Below, in pieces: positions 41,723-50,557 of a DNA stretch of 64,000 nucleotides. This DNA comes from Pseudomonas sp. K2I15 (GTDB lineage Bacteria; Pseudomonadota; Gammaproteobacteria; Pseudomonadales; Pseudomonadaceae). The stretch is from NCBI RefSeq assembly GCF_002204795.1, contig NZ_NIXO01000007.1:88821-152820 (forward strand), in the 5' to 3' direction. Made by a program: the position numbers and the translations under genes. Position 1 is the stretch's first letter. Every line of letters starts with the position of its first letter. Under the pieces are notes generated by a model. The model was not told where the DNA came from. It saw only the letters and a list, made by a program, of their open reading frames with translations, and searched no databases.

Positions 41723-43173
41723 TGCGTTTGTCCGAACTGAAAAATGCCGGCCGTACGCCAATCCTGCCCTTGAGCATCGAACTGGCGGACGCTGCGGGTA
41801 CCGGGCAGTTGCAACTGCTCAGCCTGCTGCGGGTATTGCCGGGCCAGCGCTATGTCGGCGCAGCGGTGTGGCGTGGGCGCCCGGTGCTGGCCAAACTGCT
41901 GGTGGGCAGCAAGGCGGCGCGGCATTTTCAGCGTGAATTAAAAGGCGTGCGGCTGCTGGCCGACCAAGGCCTGACCACGCCGCTGTTGCTGGCCGATGGT
42001 CTGCAAGAGGGCGAGGGCGGTTGGCTGCTGTTCGAGTTTCTGGAAGGTGCCGACAGCCTGGCTGATGCCTGGCACGCGGTCGAAGGTTTGCCGCCGCTGG
42101 CTGACGAGCAGCAAGCGGTGCTGGCCGAAGCGCTGGGCGCGATTGCGCAGATGCATGCCAAGGGCCTGTGGCAGGAAGATCTGCACCTGGACAACCTGCT
42201 GCGCCAGGACGGCAAACTGTATTTGATCGACGGTGCCGGGATCTGCGTCGAAGAGGCGGGCACGCCGCTGTCGCGCAACCGGGTGCTGGAAAACCTCGGG
42301 GTGTTTTTCGCGCAATTGCCGAAAAATATCGAGCCGTTTACCGAAGAGTTGTTGGTGCACTACCTGCTGAGCAACGGTGAGCACGGGTTGCCGCTGGAAG
42401 CGTTGCAGAAGCAGGTACGCAAAGTCAGCGTCTGGCGCTTGAAGGATTTCCTGAGCAAGGTTGGCCGTGAGTGCACGCTGTTCAGCGTAGTGCGCGGGCC
42501 GTTTGCCTTGCGCGCGATTCGCCGCGAGGAAGAGGCGGCGATGCTGCCGGTACTGGCGCAGGCCGATGCGCTGCTCGACCAGGGCCACCTGTATAAAACC
42601 GGTGGGGCGGCCAGTGTCGCCAAGGTCGAGGTGGCCGGTCGGCCGCTGGTCATCAAGCGCTACAACATCAAGGGTTTTGCCCATTGGCTCAAGCGTTTCT
42701 GGCGACCAAGCCGGGCCTGGCATTCGTGGCGCGAAGGCAATCGCCTGGCGTTCCTCGGCATTGCCACGCCCAAGCCGCTGGCGTTGCTGGAGAAGCGTTT
42801 CCTGTGGCTACGCAGCCGGGCTTACCTGGTGACCGAGTACCTGCCAGGGCCGGACATCATCGAGCGGTTTGCACCGTATGTTGAAAGTGGCGAGGCGCCT
42901 GAGGCTGAGTTGCTGGCCCTTGATCACTTGTTCGCAGAGCTGATCCGCGAGCGCATCAGTCATGGGGACTTTAAGGGGCATAACCTGTTCTGGCATGCGG
43001 ACCGCTGGGCGCTGATCGACCTGGATTCGATGTGTCAGCACGGCTCCTTGAGCAGCTTCGCCCCGGCGTATGCAAAGGATCGGGCGCGGTTTATGCGTAA
43101 TTGGCCTGAGAGCAGCGCGCTGTATCGGGTGATTGATCAGCGGTTGCCCAGGCAGATCGGCGGCGCGGGCTGA
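41722..43173 (+). CDS. Tandem kinase-like LPS core protein (PA5006-like)
   Basis: A 483-residue protein that contains two WaaP/InaA-type kinase domains. The first (about 1-235) has LAKLLVGSKAARHF with the N-lobe Lys, the loop QEDLHLDNLL near 155 and LIDGAGICVE. The second (about 270-480) has LVIKRYNIKGFAHW, the loop SHGDFKGHNLF near 415 and ALIDLDSMCQ. Both domains keep the catalytic Asp and Asn. ATG 41722 overlaps the wapQ stop and has AAGGAG upstream. Its exact substrate is not known to me; given position, a core sugar is likely. Last gene of the first LPS operon. Confidence 0.85.
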   Translation: MRLSELKNAGRTPILPLSIELADAAGTGQLQLLSLLRVLPGQRYVGAAVWRGRPVLAKLLVGSKAARHFQRELKGVRLLADQGLTTPLLLADGLQEGEGGWLLFEFLEGADSLADAWHAVEGLPPLADEQQAVLAEALGAIAQMHAKGLWQEDLHLDNLLRQDGKLYLIDGAGICVEEAGTPLSRNRVLENLGVFFAQLPKNIEPFTEELLVHYLLSNGEHGLPLEALQKQVRKVSVWRLKDFLSKVGRECTLFSVVRGPFALRAIRREEEAAMLPVLAQADALLDQGHLYKTGGAASVAKVEVAGRPLVIKRYNIKGFAHWLKRFWRPSRAWHSWREGNRLAFLGIATPKPLALLEKRFLWLRSRAYLVTEYLPGPDIIERFAPYVESGEAPEAELLALDHLFAELIRERISHGDFKGHNLFWHADRWALIDLDSMCQHGSLSSFAPAYAKDRARFMRNWPESSALYRVIDQRLPRQIGGAG

Positions 43174-43174
43174 A

Positions 43175-43193
43175 TCGGGCCTTCGGCCCTTTC
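43175..43193 (+). terminator. Weak intrinsic terminator after the core-kinase operon
   Basis: GGGCC, TTC loop, GGCCC followed by TTTC, directly after the stop at 43173. The stem is only five base pairs and the T-run short, so efficiency is doubtful. Confidence 0.45.
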
Positions 43194-43243
43194 GCCAGCA
43201 AGCCCCACCTTCGATCGCGTCTGCTCAGGATGAATGCTGCCAA

Positions 43244-43270
43244 ATGTGGGAGCGGGCTTGCTCGCGAAGG
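43244..43270. repeat. Single REP unit
   Basis: One unpaired REP of the GTGGGAGCGGGCTTGC type (ATGTGGGAGCGGGCTTGCTC, then GCGAAGG) between the kinase operon and the TonB receptor. A badly degraded opposite unit (CCAGCAAGCCCCAC) lies just upstream at about 43194-43209. Confidence 0.75.
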
Positions 43271-43297
43271 AGATAGCTGCGTCACCGCAATACTTGG

Positions 43298-45385
43298 TCA
43301 GAACTGATACTCGGCACCGGCGCCTGCATACCACGACCGTCCCGGCGCCGCTTCGTAGTAGCGGCCATTGCCGTCTCCGACAATCACCGACCCTACGTAC
43401 TGGCGATCCAGCAGGTTATCCAGTCGCAGGGTTTGGTGAAACGTCCAGTGCTCCACCTTCTGTTCAAAGCGCGCGCGCCAGTTGAATACGCTGTAGCCCG
43501 GTGCCGCGTGTTGCTGGTTGGTGTCTTCGACGTAGACCTTGCTGCGGTACATGCCTTCCAGGGCGGTGCTGACCCAGTCCCGGGGTTTCCAGTTGAGTTC
43601 GGCGAATAGCGTGGTTTGCGGGACGCCGGGGAGGTAGTTGCCTTTGTCCACTGGTTTGCCGCCGCCAACGAAGTCGCTGTCGTAGGTGGCTTGCAGGCGG
43701 GTGTAGGCGATGTTGGTGCTCCACTGCTCGCTGAGCTGGCTTTCGATGCCCAGTTCGAAGCCGCGGCGCAGGGTGCGGCCGGCGTTCTGGTAAGTGGTGC
43801 GGCCGCCGCTGGATTGTTGCACCACTAACTCATCGTCCGTGGTGATTTGGAACAGTGCGGCATTGACGCGAGTGTCCTGGCCAACCCGTGCTTTTAGGCC
43901 AGCCTCATATTGCTTGCTGACCGACGGCTTGAGCGCGAAGTTAAAACCATTCGCGGTGCTGGAGTAGGCCGACTCTGCCTGGGTAGGTGTTTCAAAACCT
44001 TTGCCGGCGCTGACATAGCCATGCAGGTCGGGAGTGAAGGCGTACATCACGCTGACTGACGGTGTGTTTTTCTGGTATGTCTTGCTGCCGCTATCGTTGC
44101 CGTCACTCAGGAAGTGGTCGTCCACATCCATTTTCATGGTGCTGTGGCGTAGCCCTGCTTGCAGCGTCCAGTCGCCCAGCAGCCAGTTGGCCTGGACGAA
44201 CGGATCGAGGCTGGTGGCCGTGTCGATTTCGTCCCGGCCCAGGGCGCCTTTTACGCCATGCTCGCCGTTCAGGGTGTTGGAATAACCTTGGCGGTCGTCC
44301 TGGCTGCGGTCGTAATCCAGGCCGGTGATCAGCGTCAGGTCGCCGGGTGCGCTGTTGATGGGTTGTAGCCAGTGCAATGAGCCGCCGTAGAATTTCCGCT
44401 CAAAGTCCACCACGCCACCGCGCTTGTCAGATGTTGAACCGCCTGGAATCGACAAATACTGAATCACGCTGCGCCGCCCGGTATACGCATTCACTTGCAG
44501 CGTCGCGTCACCAAAATATCGTTCGTAGTTCATTCCCAATTGCTGGTGGTCGATGCTTTTCCGAGTGTTGTACTGCTCTGCGAGGGGACTCACCGAGCGT
44601 GGATCGGCTTTGTATGCAGCCCACGTCTGCCCCAAGGGATCCTGCGTACCATTCTGCTCCAGGCTGCTGTAGATCAGCGCCAGCTTGCTGTCTTCATCCG
44701 GCTCGAAATTGAGCTTGGCAAAGGTCTGGTCGCGGCGCGCGCTGCTGTGGTCGCGGTAGCCATCGGTGTCCATGCGTGAAGCGTCCAGCACAAAGCCTGC
44801 GCCGTCTGCCGAACCTTCGGTGGTCAGGTGGTTTTTGCTCAGGCCGTCACTGCCCACCAGGGTCTCGGCACCAATGCGCGGCGGGCCTTCGCCGTTGCGG
44901 GAAAACATCTGGATCACGCCGCCAGCATTGCTGCCATACAGCGTGGCGGCCGGGCCACGCAGGACTTCGATGCGCTCGGCGGTGTCGAGGTTGAACGTGG
45001 CGGCCTGGCCCTGGCCGTCCGGGGTGCTGGCGGGGATGCCATCAGCAATCAGCTTGATGCCGCGCACACCAAATGCCGAGCGTGCACCGAAGCCGCGGGA
45101 TGAAATCTGCAGGTCCTGGGCGTAGTTCTGGCGATTTTGAACCACCAGGCCGGGAACGCGAGACAGGGCTTCTGACGCGTTGATGCCCAGTTGACCGTCG
45201 CTGATTTGCTCGCGGCTGATGCTGTCCACGGAATACGGCAGGTCGAAGCTTGGGCTGGCACTGCGCGAGCCAGTGACCACGCTGGGGTCGAGGACCAATG
45301 GGGCTTCGTCGGCCTGGGCGCCGTTGTACAGGCCCAGCAGTCCGGGAAGCAGCATCGCAAAACGAGTGGGCACAACAACTTTCAT
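43298..45385 (-). CDS. TonB-dependent outer-membrane receptor, YncD/PqqU type
   Basis: Outer-membrane transporter of 695 residues from ATG 45385 (an upstream in-frame ATG at 45412 lacks a ribosome-binding site). A signal peptide ends near AQA (about residue 26). The plug domain follows with the TonB-box region SVVTGSR and LSRVPGLVVQNRQNYAQDLQ. The remembered E. coli YncD sequence shares that segment plus GIPASTPDGQGQ, AERIEVLRGPAATLYG-like text and the C-terminal YVGSVIVGDGNGRYYEPAPGR-like end. YncD (PqqU) imports pyrroloquinoline quinone in E. coli, so PQQ or a similar redox cofactor is a candidate substrate here. No Fur box was seen upstream. It sits inside the LPS core cluster, on the opposite strand. 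Confidence 0.88.
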   Translation of the reverse strand: MKVVVPTRFAMLLPGLLGLYNGAQADEAPLVLDPSVVTGSRSASPSFDLPYSVDSISREQISDGQLGINASEALSRVPGLVVQNRQNYAQDLQISSRGFGARSAFGVRGIKLIADGIPASTPDGQGQAATFNLDTAERIEVLRGPAATLYGSNAGGVIQMFSRNGEGPPRIGAETLVGSDGLSKNHLTTEGSADGAGFVLDASRMDTDGYRDHSSARRDQTFAKLNFEPDEDSKLALIYSSLEQNGTQDPLGQTWAAYKADPRSVSPLAEQYNTRKSIDHQQLGMNYERYFGDATLQVNAYTGRRSVIQYLSIPGGSTSDKRGGVVDFERKFYGGSLHWLQPINSAPGDLTLITGLDYDRSQDDRQGYSNTLNGEHGVKGALGRDEIDTATSLDPFVQANWLLGDWTLQAGLRHSTMKMDVDDHFLSDGNDSGSKTYQKNTPSVSVMYAFTPDLHGYVSAGKGFETPTQAESAYSSTANGFNFALKPSVSKQYEAGLKARVGQDTRVNAALFQITTDDELVVQQSSGGRTTYQNAGRTLRRGFELGIESQLSEQWSTNIAYTRLQATYDSDFVGGGKPVDKGNYLPGVPQTTLFAELNWKPRDWVSTALEGMYRSKVYVEDTNQQHAAPGYSVFNWRARFEQKVEHWTFHQTLRLDNLLDRQYVGSVIVGDGNGRYYEAAPGRSWYAGAGAEYQF

Positions 45386-45542
45386 GAGTAAACCAGGATC
45401 CATGGCGCACAAAAGTGCGCGAGTTTAACGTTTCAGCCAGCTTTTACCATTTCGGAATCCTCCTACATGGCGCGGCGGCGCCCGGGGTCTGGGTCGCCTA
45501 CAGGGCCGATGTTAGCGTTGCAGACCATTCAGAGGGCTGGCC

Positions 45543-45875
45543 ATGACGCTAAAAATGACTGCTGCGCTAAGCATCGGACTCCTTGTGTTGAGCGGCTGTG
45601 GAACGTTCAACACGGTGTTGCGCGAAGACGCGACAGCGGCACGTGAGCTCAGGAAGCAAAAAACCTATTGCCAGTCCATTCCCCGTGTCTACAGCGGCGT
45701 TGCCTTTGATTTTTGCCTGCTGCATGCCGCGCCGGACCCCACCGGCATACTGGTGCCGTTCGTACTATTGGATATAACGGTTTCGGGCATTGTTGATACA
45801 GTGATTCTGCCCTATACGGTTTACAGGCAAGCTACTGATGGCAATATCAGTATTTACTGGCGGCCCGGTGCATGA
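45543..45875 (+). CDS. YceK/YidQ-like lipoprotein, copy 1
   Basis: A 110-residue predicted lipoprotein with signal peptide and lipobox LSGC (Cys19). The pattern GTFNTV, YCQSIPRVYSGVAFDFC, and DTVILPYTVYRQ is typical of the YceK/YidQ (DUF1375) family of small envelope lipoproteins with unknown role. Mature part has two further cysteines (about residues 39 and 54) that could form a disulfide. It is about 45% alike by eye to the protein encoded 42 bp downstream, so the two are a tandem duplication. An AGAGGG site precedes the ATG. Confidence 0.8.
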   Translation: MTLKMTAALSIGLLVLSGCGTFNTVLREDATAARELRKQKTYCQSIPRVYSGVAFDFCLLHAAPDPTGILVPFVLLDITVSGIVDTVILPYTVYRQATDGNISIYWRPGA

Positions 45876-45917
45876 GTATCGGGTGAATGCCCACACTTAT
45901 GCCAAATGGAGTTGTCC

Positions 45918-46259
45918 ATGAGTCTTGCAACCAAAGCCCTTTTCGCTGCGGCTCTGGTATCCGTCGCCGGTTGCGGCACGATCAACACGGTGTTTCGCCC
46001 GGACGCCGTTGCCAGCCAGAACCTCAAGGAATCGCGCAGTTATTGTGAAAACGTGCCGCGTATCTACAGTGGGGTGATCTACGGTTTTTGCACGCTGAAC
46101 GGCGCACCCGACAGCAACAAAGACCAGACGCGGGATGCCTCCGGAGCCTGGCCGATCTTCGCCGCCGAGTTCGTGGGCTCCGGCGTGCTGGACACGCTGG
46201 TCCTGCCTTACACGATCTACCGCCAGAACAAGGACGGCAGCATCGAGATTTTCCGCTAG
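45918..46259 (+). CDS. YceK/YidQ-like lipoprotein, copy 2
   Basis: A 113-residue lipoprotein with lipobox VAGC (Cys19); ATG 45918 is chosen because GGAG lies six bases upstream, while the upstream in-frame ATG at 45906 is less well placed. It repeats the features of the preceding gene product: GTINTVFRPDA, SYCENVPRIYSGVIYGFC and DTLVLPYTIYRQNKDG. Both likely sit in the outer membrane inner leaflet or inner membrane, as no inner-membrane retention Asp follows the Cys (residue +2 is Thr or Gly-Thr). Function unknown. Probably co-transcribed with copy 1. Confidence 0.8.
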   Translation: MSLATKALFAAALVSVAGCGTINTVFRPDAVASQNLKESRSYCENVPRIYSGVIYGFCTLNGAPDSNKDQTRDASGAWPIFAAEFVGSGVLDTLVLPYTIYRQNKDGSIEIFR

Positions 46260-46316
46260 GCCCGCAGTGACAACCGGTCGCCACAATCCCTAGATCATCA
46301 CGGGACGTGTTTACGC

Positions 46317-46322
46317 TATAAT
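46317..46322 (+). promoter_or_regulatory. Possible -10 element upstream of wapO
   Basis: A consensus TATAAT 91 bp before the wapO start. No good -35 hexamer is found at 16-18 bases. The gap 46260-46413 between the lipoprotein gene and wapO otherwise shows only a pyrimidine-rich stretch. Confidence 0.35.
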
Positions 46323-46413
46323 CCCGCCCTTTAGCTGTTTCTCGCCCAGGCGGGGAGCACACTTTTTTCAGGCGTGACGCGCCTGCATGCAGACTAAAAG
46401 AGGCTAGACCCCT

Positions 46414-48171
46414 GTGGCATTGACGATTCTTGGCCTGTCCGGCGCCCTTAGCCATGATCCTTCCGCAGCCTTGTATATCGACGGCAAGCTGATCGCGGCC
46501 GCCGAAGAAGAGCGCTTCGTACGCGACAAACATGCAAAGAACCGCATGCCCTACGAGTCGGCGAAGTTCTGCCTGGAACAAGCCGGTATCAAGCCTTCCG
46601 ACGTTGATGTGGTGGCGATTCCGTTCGCACCGATCAGCCTGTTCGGCGAGGCCCGCTGGCACTACGCCAAGCGTTACTGGTACGCCCCGGACCGCGCCCT
46701 CGACGCGATCTTGATGGGCAACCGTCGCTACAAGCGCTACCGCAACAAGATTGTCTGGTGCCTGGAGCAACTGGGCTTCGATCCGAAGAAAATCAAGATC
46801 GAGCCGGTTGAACACCACCTGGCCCACGCCTCCAGTGCCTATCACTGCTCCGGCTTTCAGGAGAAGACTGCGATCCTCGGGATCGACGGCAAGGGCGAGT
46901 ACGCCACCACGTTCTTCGGCTACGGCGAAAACGGCAAGATCCACAAGATCAAGGAATTCTACGACCCGGACTCCCTCGGCGGCCTGTACGGCGCGATCAC
47001 CGAGTTCCTCGGTTTCGAGATGCTTGACGGTGAGTTCAAGGTCATGGGCATGGCGCCGTATGGCGATGCCAGCAAGTACGATTTCTCGCGCCTGGCCTCC
47101 TTTGAAAACGGCGAGCTGGTGATCAACACCGACTACGCCAACGTCATCGGCCTGCGCCGCTACAAAGAGAAGGGCAAGGGTTTCTACTTCTCGCCGAAAC
47201 TGATCGAGTGGCTGGGCCCGAAGCGCGAAGGCGACATCGCTGACGAGCCGTACATCCACTACGCGGCCAGCATGCAGGCGCTGTTCGAGAAGCTGGCGTT
47301 GCAGATGATCGACCATTACCTGGGCGACATCCTCAAAGACACTGGCAAGCTGGCCTTCGCCGGCGGTTGTGCGCTGAACGTCAAGCTGAACCAGAAGATC
47401 ATTGCCCGTGACGACGTGAAGGAGCTGTTCGTGCAGCCGGCGTCCGGCGATGCCGGCACCGCGGTCGGTGCGGCAGCGTACGTGTCCCACGCCCGTGGTG
47501 TACCGGTGGAGAAGATGGAACACGTCTATCTCGGCCCGTCCTACAGCAACGAAGACGTAATCGCCGCCTGCGCCAAACACCCGAGCAAGCCGGTGTGGCG
47601 CCAGATCGAAAACACCCCGAAACGCATCGCCAAGATCATGGTCGACGGCAACCCGGTGGCCTGGTTCCAGGGCCGCATGGAGTTTGGCCCACGCGCCCTG
47701 GGCGGGCGTTCGATCATCGGTTGCCCGAGCGCTACCGGCGTGGCTGACCGGATCAACCACCAGATCAAGTTCCGCGAGCGCTGGAGGCCTTTCTGCCCGT
47801 CGATGCTCGACACCGTTGCGCCACAGATGATCAAGGTCGATCACCCGGCGCCGTTCATGACCTTCACCTTTGAAGTGTCGGAAGAATGGAAAACCCGAGT
47901 GCCGGAAGTGGTCCATGAAGATGGCACCTCCCGCGCCCAGGTGCTCAAGCGCGAATACAACCCGCGCTACTACGACATGATGAAAGAGCTGGAAGTGCTG
48001 ACCGGCAACGGTGTGTCGCTGAACACCTCGCTCAACCGTCGTGGCGAAGCGATGATCTGTTCGCCGACGGATGCGCTGAACATGTTCTTCGGTTCTGACC
48101 TGCAGTACTTGATCATGGAAGACATCCTGGTGGTCAAGGACGGCGTAGACCCTTATGACGCTGTGGTTTAA
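46414..48171 (+). CDS. wapO: LPS core carbamoyltransferase WapO
   Basis: NodU/CmcH-family O-carbamoyltransferase that adds a carbamoyl group, in P. aeruginosa to heptose II of the core. The start is GTG at 46414 (GTGGCATTG, reading ALTILGLSGALSHDPSAAL), giving 585 residues. Family features: HHLAHASSAYHCSGF near residue 135, with metal-binding histidines; GIDGKGEYATTFF near 150; FAGGCALNVKLNQKI near 315; and FQGRMEFGPRALGGRSI near 420 for the carbamoyl phosphate side. Directly followed by the Mig-14-like gene with no gap. Counterpart of PAO1 PA5005 (from memory); the glycosyltransferase gene wapH, which follows there, is absent here. Confidence 0.93.
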   Translation: MALTILGLSGALSHDPSAALYIDGKLIAAAEEERFVRDKHAKNRMPYESAKFCLEQAGIKPSDVDVVAIPFAPISLFGEARWHYAKRYWYAPDRALDAILMGNRRYKRYRNKIVWCLEQLGFDPKKIKIEPVEHHLAHASSAYHCSGFQEKTAILGIDGKGEYATTFFGYGENGKIHKIKEFYDPDSLGGLYGAITEFLGFEMLDGEFKVMGMAPYGDASKYDFSRLASFENGELVINTDYANVIGLRRYKEKGKGFYFSPKLIEWLGPKREGDIADEPYIHYAASMQALFEKLALQMIDHYLGDILKDTGKLAFAGGCALNVKLNQKIIARDDVKELFVQPASGDAGTAVGAAAYVSHARGVPVEKMEHVYLGPSYSNEDVIAACAKHPSKPVWRQIENTPKRIAKIMVDGNPVAWFQGRMEFGPRALGGRSIIGCPSATGVADRINHQIKFRERWRPFCPSMLDTVAPQMIKVDHPAPFMTFTFEVSEEWKTRVPEVVHEDGTSRAQVLKREYNPRYYDMMKELEVLTGNGVSLNTSLNRRGEAMICSPTDALNMFFGSDLQYLIMEDILVVKDGVDPYDAVV

Positions 48172-49068
48172 ATGCTGAACCGCTTTCAGGGCTGGCGTGA
48201 ACGTGGCTGGACGCCTGTCGAGGCCGAGGTTTACGCCCAGGCCTGGCAGCGTTTTGGAGGCAGCGTGGCGACCCATCCGCAGATCGTCGAGCGGCTGGCG
48301 CACCTGGCGCAGATTCCGGTGCGTTACCTGGGCTGGGAGCAGGATGGCGAGCTGAAAGGCGCGATTGCCACCTGGGGGCGCGACCTGGCCTTGTCCAAGG
48401 ACGTGCTCAAGCGCAAAGGCAAAAAAGGCCTGTTCGATCTGGGTAACGCCGAGATCATCCTGCCGATTGCCGCCGATGCGCAGCTGCCGTTGCGCCATCG
48501 GGCGCGTTATCTGTCGGCGCTGAATGAAGGGCGCGTGAGCACCCTCAAGCCCCAGGCCGAGCAGTTGGCCATGGCGCGCACACCGGAAGAGCTGTCGAAG
48601 AAGTTTCGCTACAACCAGCGGCGCGAATTGCGCTTGCTGGAAGAGGCGGGCGGTGTGGTGCGGGCGGTCAGCGAGTTTTCCAGCAGCGAACTGGCGGCGA
48701 TTTATTGCGACCTGTTCCAGCGACGCTGGGGCTTCCCGGCAGCGGGTGCCGAGCGTCTGGCTGAAGTGCTGGAGTTGCTCAAGGAATTCCTGTTCGGCTC
48801 GGTGCTGTTTCTCAATGACGCCGCGATTGCCGTGCAACTGGTGTATCAGGTGCAGGCGCCGGCGTGGGTGAGTGCCGAGTACGTCAACGGCGGTGTCGAC
48901 CCGCAAACCAAGGCATTCAGTCCCGGCAGCGTACTGAGCTTTCTCAATACCCAAAGTGCCTGGGAACAAGCGCGGGCCAGCGACAAGCCCCTGCGTTTTT
49001 CCTTCGGGCGTTCCGATCGTGAATACAAGGAGCGCTGGTGCAACCCGGTGCCGGTGTTCAGCGTATGA
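48172..49068 (+). CDS. Mig-14-like protein (GNAT fold), antimicrobial peptide resistance
   Basis: A 298-residue protein, counterpart of PAO1 PA5003, a homologue of Salmonella Mig-14, which contributes to resistance to cationic peptides. Its C-terminal half looks like an acetyltransferase-type (FemAB/GNAT-like) fold, with KKFRYNQRRELRLLEEAGG, FQRRWGFPAAGAERL and LSFLNTQSAWEQA in order. Starts one base after the wapO stop and ends overlapping dnpA (ATGA). Biochemical activity is not established to my knowledge. Placement in the LPS operon suggests a surface-modifying role. Confidence 0.85.
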   Translation: MLNRFQGWRERGWTPVEAEVYAQAWQRFGGSVATHPQIVERLAHLAQIPVRYLGWEQDGELKGAIATWGRDLALSKDVLKRKGKKGLFDLGNAEIILPIAADAQLPLRHRARYLSALNEGRVSTLKPQAEQLAMARTPEELSKKFRYNQRRELRLLEEAGGVVRAVSEFSSSELAAIYCDLFQRRWGFPAAGAERLAEVLELLKEFLFGSVLFLNDAAIAVQLVYQVQAPAWVSAEYVNGGVDPQTKAFSPGSVLSFLNTQSAWEQARASDKPLRFSFGRSDREYKERWCNPVPVFSV

Positions 49069-50471
49069 GCCGCAAGCAGCAACTCCTCAAGCAACATCGG
49101 CGCAACAAACGTATCGCGCTGTTGGTTGGCCTGTTGCTGCTGGTGGCGCTCGGTGTGCTGGTGGCCTGGTGGTTGCCGCTGGTGCTGGCCGTGGTGCTGT
49201 GGGCCGCGCATGAAGCCTGGTTTGCCGATCACCTGTTCTACTCGCCTAAAGACGACTATGAGTACGCGTTTCCTGAGGGCAGCGAGTGCCCCGGTCTGCG
49301 TCTCGAAACCGGGCGACTGGTGTTGGACACGCCCTTGGTGGGCGATGAAACCCTGATCGTCGCCATTGAACTCAAAAGCTCTTGGCTCGGACGTTTTCTG
49401 GATCCCTCGGTAGAGTTGCTGGGCCTGGATGCGCCGGACCGGCAAGTCTTCGAGCGTGGCGTCGCTGGCCGGCGCTACCTCAACCTGACCGGCGCGGGTG
49501 AAGCACTGGCCAGCGGCAAGTTGCGCTTGCGTGGGCGCTTCTGCCGGATCAAGGGCCAGCCGAGATTGTGGCTGTTCCGCCAGCCGGATTACCGTCGCCA
49601 GCGTGTGATGGTGATTGCGCCCCATGCCGACGATGCCGAACTGGCCGCCTTCAGCCTTTACAGCCAGGCCGATGAGAGCTGGATCGTCACCCTCACGGCG
49701 GGCGAAATAGAAGCCGATCATTATCAGCACATGGGTATGCCCAAGGCCGATGCTGCACGAATCAAAGGCCGCCTGCGTGCCTGGGACAGCGTTACCGTGC
49801 CTCGCTGGGCGGGTGTTCCCGAGGCGCAGTGCGTGCAGTTGGGTTACTTCTGTATGCAACTGCCGGCCATGCAGGCCGCGCCGGACCAGCCCCAGGCTTC
49901 CCGGGAAGCACAACTGGACGATACGCGGCTGTTTCGCCAGTTCAATGCCCTGGCCTTGCCTGGCGATGTGGATGGCGCCCCGACCTGGAACAACCTGATT
50001 GCCGACCTGCGGGCCTTGCTGCTCAAGGCCCGCCCGCAGGTGATCGTGTTGCCGACACCACTGCTGGATCCGCACCCGGATCACATCTGCGCGCACGCCG
50101 CGATTCTCCAAGCTCTGCAAGGTCTGGAATGGCAGCCGGGCACATTGCTCGGCTACGCCAACCACCTGCATGATAATGACCGCTGGCCCATGGGCGACTC
50201 GGGCGCGGGCGTGGCCTTGCCGCCGCGTTTCGACTCAACGCTTGAGCTTGTACCCTGCAGCTTGCCGCTGACATTGAGCCAGCAGCAGGACAAGGCCATG
50301 GCGCTGGGCATGATGCACGACCTGCAGCCGCGAGCGCCGTTCAAGCGGCGCGTGCGCAGGTGGTTGCAGCAATTACTGGCGGGCCGCAGGCCATCGCCTT
50401 ACGGAGAGAATGAGTTCTTCCGCAAGGCGGTGCGCCGTCATGAGTTGCTCTGGGTGTTGAAGCAGGATTGA
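49065..50471 (+). CDS. dnpA: PIG-L family de-N-acetylase DnpA
   Basis: A 468-residue protein with an N-terminal membrane region (about residues 17-50) and a PIG-L/LmbE deacetylase domain. The zinc motif is APHADDAE near 186 (family: HPDDE), with the partner histidines in the HPDHICAHAAIL segment near 345. PIG-L enzymes remove acetyl groups from N-acetylhexosamines. PAO1 PA5002 (dnpA) has been linked to antibiotic tolerance. The start at 49065 overlaps the Mig-14-like stop; a start at 49038 would lie inside that gene. A terminator-like hairpin follows the stop. Likely substrate is a core or O-antigen amino sugar (inference). Confidence 0.9.
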   Translation: MSRKQQLLKQHRRNKRIALLVGLLLLVALGVLVAWWLPLVLAVVLWAAHEAWFADHLFYSPKDDYEYAFPEGSECPGLRLETGRLVLDTPLVGDETLIVAIELKSSWLGRFLDPSVELLGLDAPDRQVFERGVAGRRYLNLTGAGEALASGKLRLRGRFCRIKGQPRLWLFRQPDYRRQRVMVIAPHADDAELAAFSLYSQADESWIVTLTAGEIEADHYQHMGMPKADAARIKGRLRAWDSVTVPRWAGVPEAQCVQLGYFCMQLPAMQAAPDQPQASREAQLDDTRLFRQFNALALPGDVDGAPTWNNLIADLRALLLKARPQVIVLPTPLLDPHPDHICAHAAILQALQGLEWQPGTLLGYANHLHDNDRWPMGDSGAGVALPPRFDSTLELVPCSLPLTLSQQQDKAMALGMMHDLQPRAPFKRRVRRWLQQLLAGRRPSPYGENEFFRKAVRRHELLWVLKQD

Positions 50472-50483
50472 GACCTTATTGAA

Positions 50484-50515
50484 GGCAGGCTTGCAGGGCC
50501 TGCCGCCCCTTTTTC
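50484..50515 (+). terminator. Terminator-like hairpin after dnpA
   Basis: GGCAGGC, seven-base loop, GCCTGCC, then GCCCC and five T. The offset between stem and T-run makes this a moderate candidate; some read-through into ssg is likely. Confidence 0.5.
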
Positions 50516-50557
50516 GCCGGGCTGCGTGCCCGCAGCCAGATTGCAGCATGGAGAGTT

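Noticed and set aside
45386..45542. Fur box in front of the TonB receptor
   Set aside because: No GATAAT-type repeats were found in the gap.
46024..48969. 981-codon open frame on the minus strand opposite wapO and the Mig-14-like gene
   Set aside because: Crosses several firmly identified genes and has shadow-type composition; wapO motifs on the plus strand are clear.
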